In this document: positions 1 to 7,095 of the stretch, piece by piece
Layout: every line of letters starts with the position of its first letter
How positions within the stretch are numbered: the stretch's first letter is position 1
Source of the DNA: Burkholderiaceae bacterium
Lineage (GTDB): Bacteria > Pseudomonadota > Gammaproteobacteria > Burkholderiales > Burkholderiaceae_F
Direction of reading: 5' to 3'
Assembly (NCBI GenBank): GCA_013813185.1
Contig: JACCSD010000187.1
Location: 1-7,473, forward strand
DNA: 7,473 nucleotides
Position numbers and translations under genes: made by a program
The notes under the pieces: generated by a model
Databases searched by the model: none
What the model saw: the letters and a program-made list of their open reading frames with translations, nothing else
Told to the model about the DNA's origin: nothing

Positions 1-3000
1 ATCGGATCGCTGATGACGACCCAGGTCATGTCGGCCTGAGCATCGACTTCGAGCGTGACGCGATACACGTCGCCGCGCGCCCATACGTTGACGGTCTTCT
101 GTTCGATCGGCGTGACGCTGCGCTTGATTTGATAGCCGGCGAACAGCGGCTTGTCGAGCGGCAAGGCAGCACGCGATGTGACGAACGCCCATGGCCGGCC
201 CGAGCCTTCGTGCACGATCGATAGTGGCTCGACTGTCGCCGGCCACGCGAATTGCGTATCGACACCTGCTCCGATCGGCGTGCCCTTCGTCGGATCGTTC
301 GTTGCTCGTGATCGCGCCGCCTTCCAATCGAGCGCATGTGGCTCGTTGCCGACGCTGACGACGCTGCGACCCGTCACCGCTTCGCTTTCAAAGCGCGACT
401 GGAATCGCCGCAGAGCGAGCACGCCCCACGCATTGGCGAGCGTCGTGTTCCACTTGCCGGCCTGCTGCCGCGACAGCGCACCGCGCGCCATCCGCGGCAT
501 CTCGTCCTTGAACGTCGGGTCGTCGCTCAGCAGAGCCAGCGCGCGCACCGCGTTGCGATCGGGCGAGACCATCAGCCACCACAGGTAGTCCGACTTCTCG
601 GTCGAGAACACCAGCGTCGTGCCGGAGAACGTCATGCGCGAGCGCAGAATCTGCTGCGCTTCCGCCAGGCGCTCATTTCGCTTCGGAATCGTCTGCAGCT
701 TCTTCAGCAGCGACATCCAGTCGAGCACGGCCGACGTCGGCCACAGATTCGGCGCAATCTCGATCGACTCGAGCATGCGCGGCTGCGCTTTCTCATAGCG
801 AGCAAGCGCGTCGATCGCGGCGACCTTGCGAATTGCGAGGTCGGCTGTGGGCAACGCGGTGTAGCGCACGACCCGCCCGGCGACGAATTCCGTCAACCCG
901 CGCAACATGCGCTCGCGTGCGGCCTCGGGTATTTCGTACCCTGCCTCGTGGGCGATCGTCAGCAAGTACGCCGTCAGCGTGTCGTCGCCGTCATTCCACG
1001 GGCTCGGGAAAAACTTCGCCAGGCCATCGCGATCCAACAGCGCCGGCAGGCTGTCCATCACGCGCTGCCAACGCATCGGATCTTCCAGCGCAACGGCGAC
1101 CGAGGCGCGCTGTTCGAGGCAGGTGAATGGGTAAGCGGCCATCCACTGCTTGATCGTGTCGGCGCTGCCACCGAGCGAACGCGCGAGTTTGACTTCGACG
1201 CCGCCGCGGCCGGCGATCGCGCCCTTCGGCAATGCGACCGGGAAGCTCGTTGCCTTGGCGGGCTCGAGCTGCAGCAGCGTTTGCTGATACACACGCACCG
1301 GAACTGCGACGCCGACGGTTTGCGAGATCTTGATCGTGTCGGAGGCCGTTGCGTTCGTTTCGCGCGCGGTGATCTGCCACTGCAGTTGCTTGACGCCGAA
1401 CGGGACCTGCGCCGGCAACGAAATCGTTTGCGCGCCACCCGCCGCAAGAGAGATCGTGCCGGGGGGCAACTTGGTGCCGGTCGCACCGTCGCCGCTCATG
1501 GCGGCGTCGATCGCAAGTTCGAGCGGCCGATCGGCACCGTTGCGCACCGTCACCTGCGCATCGAAGCGATCGCCCTCGCGCACGAAAGGCGGAAGCCCGG
1601 CGAACAACATCACATCCTGCGTAGTACGGATGGTGGCGCCGCCGCTCCCGAAGCGGGAATCACCCGTCGTCGTGTTCGCAATCGCCTCGTTACGAAATGA
1701 CGTCAGCGAATCGTTCAACGGCACTTCGATTCGCGCGCGACCGTTCTCGTCGAGCTTGACGTGCGGGTTCCACATCAACAGCGTGTCGAACAACTCACGC
1801 GCGTTCTCGCCTCCACCGCCGCCACCGGCGGCAAGTGCTTTCTTGCCGAAGTGGCGCTTGCCGATGACCTGTGATTGCGCGGTCGACGTTTCGACTTCGA
1901 TCGGCCGCCGCTGCATCACCGCGCCGAGCAGATCCCAGGAACGGTTCGAAGCGAGAGCGAGCAGTCCTTCATCTACCGCAGCGACTGCGAGCTCGGCATT
2001 CGCCATCGGTTTGCCGTTCGGATCGGTCACCGTGACGATGACCGCGGCGCGATCGCGCACTTTGTAGACCGGCTTCTCGGGTTCGACTTTCACGCGCAGC
2101 TCGTATGCCTTCCATCCGACCTTGACCTGCGTCATGCCGAGCCGGTACGAAGGCTTGGTCAGATCGACCAGAGCGGTCGGCCGCGTGTCGCGCTCGACCG
2201 GCACTTCATCGACCAGCCCGACGAACTTTGCTGCGCGATAGATCATGCGCCGCAGCCACGCGAAGCGGCCGGGCGCTTCGGGTTCGACGCGGCCGCGCAC
2301 GACCAGCGCTGATACATACGCATTCGGGCCGTAGTGGCCGAGCATCGGCACTTCGATATACGGTGACTTCGAATCGATCGTTACCACGCGCGACTCGAGC
2401 ACGCCTTCGCGTTCGACGCTGATCAGCGCGGTCGCAGTGCGATACGGCATGCGCACTTCGTAGCGCGCCGTTTCGCCTGGTTCATACGAGCGCTTGTCGG
2501 CGATCAGATCGATGCGGTCGCTCTGGCCGGCTTCGAACCAGCCGTCGTCGCTGCCAGCGACGTACACATCGCGCGTCGCAATCGCAGCATTGCCCTGCGC
2601 GTCGTCGGTGCGAGCCACCAGGATCAGATCGCCGCTGGCCGGTGCCGAACCGGAACAGAGCACGAGCCCGCGCGCATCGCTGGTGCCGCGGCACACCTGT
2701 TTCAATCGCTTGATTTCGACCGTCTGCTCGTAGGCGTAGAAACCTCCAAGCAATCGCTTCCGATACGCAAAGCGCGTGCGGCTGTAGGCATCGACGCTCA
2801 CATCCTTGCCCGCTTGCGGCTTGCCCGCGTTGTCGAGAACAACCGCCTTGAATCGCAACGAATCGCGCTTGAAGAAGCTGCCGTCGGGCGCGAGGCCGAT
2901 CACCAACGCCGAAGGCGTCAGCAGGGTTTGAGTGAATGCCGTGAGAATCTGTCCGTTCGGGTCGGCGTACTCCATCTCGACTTCGAGCGCGCGCGTTTCC

Positions 3001-5618
3001 TCCCGCCTTTGCTCGTTCGTCAACGTCTTGTCTGCTGCCAGCTTGTCGAACACGACGCGTGCACCACCGTTGGCGTCGAGCGAGACGTCCTGCACGCGCG
3101 CCGTGCCGCCGATGGCCTCGGGCTCGTCCTGGCGGTCTTCGTCATACGGCGCCTCGGCTTCGATGCCCACCTTCGGAACCGCACCGCCGAAGCTGAACTC
3201 GTCATAGTCGGCAAACGCTTGCGAGCTCGGCACGATGCGGCTGCGGAACTTGACCGGCGCGCCGGCAGCCGGGCCACCTGACAAATAGCTCAACTGCGCG
3301 TCGATCGTGACCTGGCTTGCGTTGACGACCGACTTCGACGGCGGTTTGAGCACTGCCTTCATCAGCGGCACGCGAAACTGCTCGACGCGGAACGATCCGC
3401 TCTGCAATCGCGCCCCGCGCCCGCGCTCGCGCGCTGGATCGAAGTCCACGAACAGCACCGTGTACTCGCCGAGCTTTGCGTCTTTCGGAATATTCCACGT
3501 GCTCAGCGCAGTGCCATTACTCCACGTGACGGGCAGCTCGAATCGCTGCCCGCTCCCTGAATGAATCAACTGCAATTGGCGCGGCAAGTTGCGCGTCTCG
3601 ACCGCTGCGAATCCGGTTCCTACCCTGCGCCTGACTACATGCTTCATCGACACGGTTTCGCCGGCACGAAACAGTGCGCGGTCGAACACCGTGTGCGCAA
3701 TTACCGGCTCCGCGCCGGATCCACCGCCCAGATTGAACTGCCACGGCCGAATGCCTTCATTCCAACTGGTAAGCATCAACGACATATCGCCGTCGAGGCG
3801 CGCGCTGACGATGTAGGCGTTCGATGCGTGCGGGCAGTGCTGCCAGCGGTTCTGCCGCGGCAGCTCGCGCTCGATGCGCGCGATGCCGCTGGCGTCGGTC
3901 GCACCATCCCACCAGCGCTTGCCGAGGCAGTCGGTGACTCGCACTTGCGCACCGGCTACCGGCTTGCCGTCGTCAAGGCGCGTCACCCATGCGAGCGACG
4001 ACTCGCGCCCGTGCTTGAAGTGAACCGCAAGATTGGTGACCAGCGCGCCGCCCGAGACGTAGTACGGTTTGTCCTCCGCGTGCAGCGCTTGGCCCAGACG
4101 CGTGCTCGCGATCTCGACCGCGTATAGCCCGGGCTGCGGCAGCGGAATGCCGATCACCTGCATCGCCATCTTTGGCTCAGCGCGCGGGATGTCGATCGGC
4201 TGCGCCGCGGCACGCTCGGCGTCGGACAGCATCGGTATCGAACCAGGTTTTAGATATTCACCATTTCGGCGCCGAATATCCTCCGAAGGCTCGCGCAATA
4301 TCCGGCGCATCCACTGGGCGACCAAAGCGTCGTCGTCGGTCTCGATGCGCTTGATGCGACCTTTCGCCGCAGCCTTTGGTGCCTTGGCAACGTCGAGCGC
4401 GTACGCCTCTAGCATCGGCTCGACGTTGCGCACGGTGACAGGCAAGGCCGGTTGCGCATTAACCTCGAGAATGCCGAAGCGCGACGGAAGCTTGACCAGC
4501 GGTGGATCGTCGTCGATGCGCACTTGCATCGGAAAAGCCGCGGCGTTGGCGAGCGTGCGGCCCGCGTCGTCTTTCAGATCGCTAGGCAGCACGACAGTGA
4601 CTTCGCTGCGCTCCGCGAACGGGCCCTTGAACTCGACCGCGTCGACGGTCGCGACATTGGGATCGATCGACGCGCGATGCACCCGTCCGTCGGCGCCGCG
4701 CAACTCGATCTTCGATGCGGTGTCGCGTGCAATCGGCGCCGTGAACTCGAGCTGCGCCGGCAACACCGGAATGCAGCCGGCATTCGCGTTGACACGCTGG
4801 CACGTGAAGCGGGCCGAAAACTGCGGCCGCACCTGATAAGAAAGCGTCTGCGCTTCTGTCGTGGCGATGCCATTGTCGGTCTTGATGCCCGCACCCCAAA
4901 CGAGCCGCACGCTCGCCCCCGCCGGCAGCGGCCGTCCACAGCTTGCAACGAGAATGGGTGCATCGATCAGGCGAACGTCTTTCACCGAAGCCACACCGCG
5001 CTCGGTTGCTGATGACGCGCGCTTGAAAATCAGGTCGAACAACACCCGCGCGCGATTCTTCTGCTCAGCCAGAATGCGTTCGCGCTCTTTGCCTTGGAGG
5101 ATGTTCAGCGGCAAGCGCTCTCCGATCCCGTCGACCGCGCAATACGCATTGGCGCGCACGCTCGCCGGATCGGCATGCGCGTCGAGTGCCAGCATGAAGA
5201 CCTGCGCTTCGTCGATACGATCTTCGCCCTCGTCAGGCCATGCGCCGCGGATCGACGGGCCGCCGGTTGAGAAGCGGAACGTTTGCGCCGCGACTTCGGC
5301 GCCGGCAAATGTCTTCAGTCCCGGCTTGGTCTTAAAACTGCACTCGATGCCTGCCGGCAAGTCCTGATCGAAGTCATACAGCCAGTTGCGCGCATCGGCC
5401 CAACGACCTCGACCCTTGCCCAAACATGCAATATCAAACGGCGCTTCGCTGCGCGGATCGCCGAAGCTCACCATCGGCTGGGAGAAGCGCACGACGACCT
5501 GCCGCACGTCCTTGATCTGGCCTTGCGGACTGAATGATTCGACTTTCGCTGCGTCCTGAGCAGCAACGGCTGCCACCAACGACAGCATCGCGCCAAGGGC
5601 CAACGTACGAATTCGCAT
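1..5618 (-). CDS. Bacterial alpha-2-macroglobulin family protein, partial (C-terminus off the left edge)
   Basis: One frame stays open from ATG 5618-5616 to the left edge, giving 1872 residues with no stop. Family members are large envelope proteins thought to trap proteases: cleavage of a bait segment exposes a thioester that bonds covalently to the attacker. In order I see a signal peptide (1-20); beta-rich MG-type repeats, including an MG2-like motif DRALFRAGET (646-655) and YEPGE (1045-1049); a DEGLL motif (1216-1220); a putative bait segment (about 1223-1275); the A2M core motif starting LFDTLL (1276) and continuing WNPHVKLDENG to PLNDSLTSFR (1283-1309); the thioester CLEQ (1500-1503); and a helical thioester domain with WNTTLANAW (1723-1731). 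The frame ends in TWVVISDP, so a final MG-like region is missing. At over 1872 residues it exceeds E. coli YfhM (about 1650). Family confidence is high; the exact biological role is inferred. The start is supported by GGAGA 7 nt upstream and by the signal peptide. Confidence 0.95.
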   Translation of the reverse strand, partial: MRIRTLALGAMLSLVAAVAAQDAAKVESFSPQGQIKDVRQVVVRFSQPMVSFGDPRSEAPFDIACLGKGRGRWADARNWLYDFDQDLPAGIECSFKTKPGLKTFAGAEVAAQTFRFSTGGPSIRGAWPDEGEDRIDEAQVFMLALDAHADPASVRANAYCAVDGIGERLPLNILQGKERERILAEQKNRARVLFDLIFKRASSATERGVASVKDVRLIDAPILVASCGRPLPAGASVRLVWGAGIKTDNGIATTEAQTLSYQVRPQFSARFTCQRVNANAGCIPVLPAQLEFTAPIARDTASKIELRGADGRVHRASIDPNVATVDAVEFKGPFAERSEVTVVLPSDLKDDAGRTLANAAAFPMQVRIDDDPPLVKLPSRFGILEVNAQPALPVTVRNVEPMLEAYALDVAKAPKAAAKGRIKRIETDDDALVAQWMRRILREPSEDIRRRNGEYLKPGSIPMLSDAERAAAQPIDIPRAEPKMAMQVIGIPLPQPGLYAVEIASTRLGQALHAEDKPYYVSGGALVTNLAVHFKHGRESSLAWVTRLDDGKPVAGAQVRVTDCLGKRWWDGATDASGIARIERELPRQNRWQHCPHASNAYIVSARLDGDMSLMLTSWNEGIRPWQFNLGGGSGAEPVIAHTVFDRALFRAGETVSMKHVVRRRVGTGFAAVETRNLPRQLQLIHSGSGQRFELPVTWSNGTALSTWNIPKDAKLGEYTVLFVDFDPARERGRGARLQSGSFRVEQFRVPLMKAVLKPPSKSVVNASQVTIDAQLSYLSGGPAAGAPVKFRSRIVPSSQAFADYDEFSFGGAVPKVGIEAEAPYDEDRQDEPEAIGGTARVQDVSLDANGGARVVFDKLAADKTLTNEQRREETRALEVEMEYADPNGQILTAFTQTLLTPSALVIGLAPDGSFFKRDSLRFKAVVLDNAGKPQAGKDVSVDAYSRTRFAYRKRLLGGFYAYEQTVEIKRLKQVCRGTSDARGLVLCSGSAPASGDLILVARTDDAQGNAAIATRDVYVAGSDDGWFEAGQSDRIDLIADKRSYEPGETARYEVRMPYRTATALISVEREGVLESRVVTIDSKSPYIEVPMLGHYGPNAYVSALVVRGRVEPEAPGRFAWLRRMIYRAAKFVGLVDEVPVERDTRPTALVDLTKPSYRLGMTQVKVGWKAYELRVKVEPEKPVYKVRDRAAVIVTVTDPNGKPMANAELAVAAVDEGLLALASNRSWDLLGAVMQRRPIEVETSTAQSQVIGKRHFGKKALAAGGGGGGENARELFDTLLMWNPHVKLDENGRARIEVPLNDSLTSFRNEAIANTTTGDSRFGSGGATIRTTQDVMLFAGLPPFVREGDRFDAQVTVRNGADRPLELAIDAAMSGDGATGTKLPPGTISLAAGGAQTISLPAQVPFGVKQLQWQITARETNATASDTIKISQTVGVAVPVRVYQQTLLQLEPAKATSFPVALPKGAIAGRGGVEVKLARSLGGSADTIKQWMAAYPFTCLEQRASVAVALEDPMRWQRVMDSLPALLDRDGLAKFFPSPWNDGDDTLTAYLLTIAHEAGYEIPEAARERMLRGLTEFVAGRVVRYTALPTADLAIRKVAAIDALARYEKAQPRMLESIEIAPNLWPTSAVLDWMSLLKKLQTIPKRNERLAEAQQILRSRMTFSGTTLVFSTEKSDYLWWLMVSPDRNAVRALALLSDDPTFKDEMPRMARGALSRQQAGKWNTTLANAWGVLALRRFQSRFESEAVTGRSVVSVGNEPHALDWKAARSRATNDPTKGTPIGAGVDTQFAWPATVEPLSIVHEGSGRPWAFVTSRAALPLDKPLFAGYQIKRSVTPIEQKTVNVWARGDVYRVTLEVDAQADMTWVVISDP
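1110..1121 (-). other. Thioester motif CLEQ in the macroglobulin
   Basis: Cys1500-Leu-Glu-Gln1503 sits in the context YPFTCLEQRAS. In thioester-containing macroglobulins and complement proteins, the side chains of this Cys and Gln form the internal thioester that links the protein covalently to its target. Both reactive residues are present, so the trap chemistry is predicted to be intact. The helical segments that follow, with a LTAYLL motif, fit the alpha/alpha-toroid thioester domain. Confidence 0.93.
1794..1952 (-). other. Putative bait segment with hexaglycine run
   Basis: Residues about 1223-1275 lie between the DEGLLAL motif and the A2M core (LFDTLL). In animal A2M the corresponding interval carries the protease bait region. 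The segment contains protease-sensitive basic pairs Arg1237-Arg1238, Lys1254-Arg1255 and Lys1259-Lys1260, then six glycines at 1265-1270 (bases 1809-1826), which suggests an exposed flexible loop. The assignment is made by position and composition only; bait regions do not conserve sequence. Confidence 0.5.
5559..5618 (-). other. Signal peptide of the macroglobulin, no lipobox
   Basis: Residues 1-20 read MRIRTLALGAMLSLVAAVAA, followed by QDA. There are basic residues at 2 and 4, a hydrophobic core at about 6-18, and small residues at -3 and -1 (Val18, Ala20), which suits signal peptidase I cleavage before Gln21. No cysteine lies near the cleavage site; the first is Cys65. The mature protein is therefore predicted to be a soluble periplasmic or secreted protein and not a lipoprotein. 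The cleavage site is predicted by eye. Confidence 0.8.
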
Positions 5619-5625
5619 AGGCAAG

Positions 5626-5630
5626 TCTCC
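5626..5630 (-). promoter_or_regulatory. Ribosome binding site of the macroglobulin gene
   Basis: Read on the minus strand, GGAGA stands 7 nt before ATG 5618-5616. It is a good Shine-Dalgarno match at normal spacing and fixes the start that also gives a complete signal peptide. Confidence 0.75.
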
Positions 5631-5637
5631 GAGTGAT

Positions 5638-5700
5638 GCCATTGTGCAGAGTGAAATGAAACAGGTGTGAAGGGCGCGTGAACAGCGAGTGCACAATTGC
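5638..5700. repeat. Imperfect inverted repeat in the divergent intergenic region, candidate operator
   Basis: GCCATTGTGCA at 5638-5648 is the reverse complement of TGCACAATTGC at 5690-5700 at 10 of 11 positions, and the inner 8 bases match perfectly. The arm centres are 52 bp apart, close to five helical turns. The pair almost spans the 85-bp gap between the divergent starts. The left arm lies just upstream of the macroglobulin ribosome binding site and the right arm ends 3 bp before the cystathionine beta-synthase ATG. It could be a pair of sites for one regulator of both units. A repeat this good has a chance probability of a few percent in so short a region, so it is suggestive only. Confidence 0.4.
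5641..5671 (-). promoter_or_regulatory. Weak candidate promoter for the macroglobulin gene
   Basis: On the minus strand, TTCACA (5671-5666, 5 of 6 to the -35 consensus) is followed after 19 bp by CACAAT (5646-5641, 4 of 6 to the -10 consensus). Transcription would begin near 5634, leaving a leader of about 16 nt that contains the GGAGA site. The spacer is longer than the ideal 17 bp, so this is tentative. I found no convincing sigma-70 promoter for the plus-strand genes, although one must lie in or near this gap. Confidence 0.2.
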
Positions 5701-5703
5701 GAG

Positions 5704-7095
5704 ATGGCGCTTAAGGATTCGAAACCTGCTCAAGCTGCTCCGGCGGTGCTCGACTTGATCGGCAACACGCCGATGATTCAGGTAACGCGGCTCGATACCG
5801 GGCCATGCACGTTGTTCCTGAAGCTCGAGTCGCAGAACCCCGGCGGCTCGATCAAGGATCGGATCGGCCGTTCGATGATCGAGGGCGCCGAACGGCGCGG
5901 CGAGCTGGCACCGGGCGGCACCGTGGTCGAAGCGACCGCCGGCAACACCGGCTTGGGTCTTGCGCTAGTCGCGCGCGCAAAGGGTTATCGAGTCGTACTT
6001 GTGGTGCCCGACAAGATGTCGACCGAAAAAGTGCTGCACCTGAAAGCACTCGGCGCTGAGGTGAATCTGACGCGCTCCGATGTCGGCAAGGGTCATCCCG
6101 AGTACTACCAGGACGCGGCTGCAAAGCTGGCCGCAGAAATTCCCGGCGCGTTTTTCGCCAACCAGTTCGGCAACACGGACAACCCGGACGCGCACGAGCA
6201 GACCACCGCGCCGGAAATCTGGCAACAGTGCGACCACAAACTGGATGCGATCGTGATCGGCGTCGGTTCAGCGGGCACGCTGACCGGACTGACACGCTAC
6301 TTCCGCAAGGTCGCACCCGCGCTCGAGTTCGTGCTCGCCGATCCTGACGGCTCGATCCTCGCCGACTACATCAAGACCGGTGTGATCGGAACCGCCGGCT
6401 CTTGGGCAGTCGAGGGCATCGGCGAGGATTTCATTCCGCCGATCGCAGACTTCAGCGGCGTGAAGCACGCGTATTCAATCCCGGATGAAGAAAGTTTCGC
6501 CACTGCGCGTGCGCTGCTGCGCGCAGAGGGAATCTCGGGCGGCTCGTCGACCGGCACGCTGCTCGCAGCCGCGCTGCGGTACTGCCGCGAGCAAACGACA
6601 CCGAAACGAGTGGTGAGCTTCGTGTGCGACACCGGCACGCGTTATTTATCGAAGGTTTACAACGATCAATGGATGATCGACCAGGGTCTGCTGAAGCGCC
6701 CGCGATTGGGAGACTTGCGCGATCTGATCGCTCGGCGCTTCGATGAAGGCGCCGTCGTCGCCGTCGGGCCCGACGACACGCTGATGACCGCGTTCCAGCG
6801 GATGCGGCTGGCCGAGGTTTCGCAGCTGCCGGTGCTCGACAAGAAGAAACTCTTAGGAGTGATCGACGAATCCGATCTGCTGCTGACGGTGCACAACGAT
6901 GCGGCGCGCTTCCATTCGCCCGTCCGCGAAGCAATGACGAAGAAGCTGGATACCGTGCGGCCCGATGCGAGCATTGAAACGCTGCGGGAAATCCTGGACC
7001 GTGGTCTGGTCGCGATCATCGCCGATGACAATCAGTTCTACGGCCTTGTCACACGGGTCGATCTATTGAATCACTTGCGCAAGAAACTGACATGA
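5704..7095 (+). CDS. cbs: Cystathionine beta-synthase (PLP-dependent, with C-terminal CBS-domain pair)
   Basis: This 463-residue cytoplasmic enzyme is predicted to condense homocysteine with serine to give cystathionine. The N-terminal part is a fold-type II PLP domain: GNTP (20-23), PLP Schiff-base Lys51 in NPGGSIKDR, the substrate loop TAGNTG (78-83), the phosphate-binding loop GVGSAGT (186-192), and SGGSSTG (278-284), whose Ser281 aligns with the serine contacting the PLP ring nitrogen. VPDKMSTEKV (101-110), VEGIGEDFIP and ADPDGSILADY resemble true cystathionine beta-synthases more than O-acetylserine sulfhydrylases. Two CBS domains follow (about 338-404 and 405-463), each ending in a typical motif (GVIDESDLL, GLVTRVDLL); such modules often bind adenosyl ligands. 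The N-terminal heme region of the animal enzymes is absent. I chose ATG 5704 because MALKDS then leads into the family's usual start; an in-frame GTG at 5689 would add five residues. Neither start has a good Shine-Dalgarno. The gene overlaps its downstream neighbour by 4 bp. Confidence 0.92.
   Translation: MALKDSKPAQAAPAVLDLIGNTPMIQVTRLDTGPCTLFLKLESQNPGGSIKDRIGRSMIEGAERRGELAPGGTVVEATAGNTGLGLALVARAKGYRVVLVVPDKMSTEKVLHLKALGAEVNLTRSDVGKGHPEYYQDAAAKLAAEIPGAFFANQFGNTDNPDAHEQTTAPEIWQQCDHKLDAIVIGVGSAGTLTGLTRYFRKVAPALEFVLADPDGSILADYIKTGVIGTAGSWAVEGIGEDFIPPIADFSGVKHAYSIPDEESFATARALLRAEGISGGSSTGTLLAAALRYCREQTTPKRVVSFVCDTGTRYLSKVYNDQWMIDQGLLKRPRLGDLRDLIARRFDEGAVVAVGPDDTLMTAFQRMRLAEVSQLPVLDKKKLLGVIDESDLLLTVHNDAARFHSPVREAMTKKLDTVRPDASIETLREILDRGLVAIIADDNQFYGLVTRVDLLNHLRKKLT
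7092..7095 (+). other. ATGA stop/start overlap
   Basis: The TGA stop of cystathionine beta-synthase (7093-7095) overlaps the ATG of the next gene (7092-7094). No strong Shine-Dalgarno precedes this ATG, so translation of the second gene is probably coupled to the first. This is good evidence that the two genes are co-transcribed. Confidence 0.85.

Noticed and set aside
336..1700. Long plus-strand open frame of 454 codons opposite the macroglobulin gene
   Set aside because: It lies in exact codon register antisense to the macroglobulin, so its stops can arise only where the real gene uses TTA, CTA or TCA codons, which are rare in this GC-rich gene. Its product is Arg-rich and shows no recognisable motif. 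The plus-strand frames at 1875, 2814, 3561, 4452 and 5283 have the same register and the same explanation.
1809..1826. GGC/GGT run as a possible unstable microsatellite or phase-variation tract
   Set aside because: It is a mixed-codon glycine run (GGT, GGC, GGA) in frame, and the unit length is three, so slippage would not break the frame. It is better explained as a flexible linker.
5619..5703. MetJ-type box, MetR-type palindrome or riboswitch upstream of the transsulfuration genes
   Set aside because: I looked for AGACGTCT-like repeats and TGAA-N5-TTCA palindromes and found none. The 85-bp gap is too short for a SAM riboswitch leader, and no suitable stem pattern is evident.
5852..6316. 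Minus-strand open frame inside cystathionine beta-synthase
   Set aside because: The product is low-complexity and Arg/Ser-rich without motifs, while the plus strand here carries well-conserved PLP-enzyme motifs. It is a GC-rich shadow frame.
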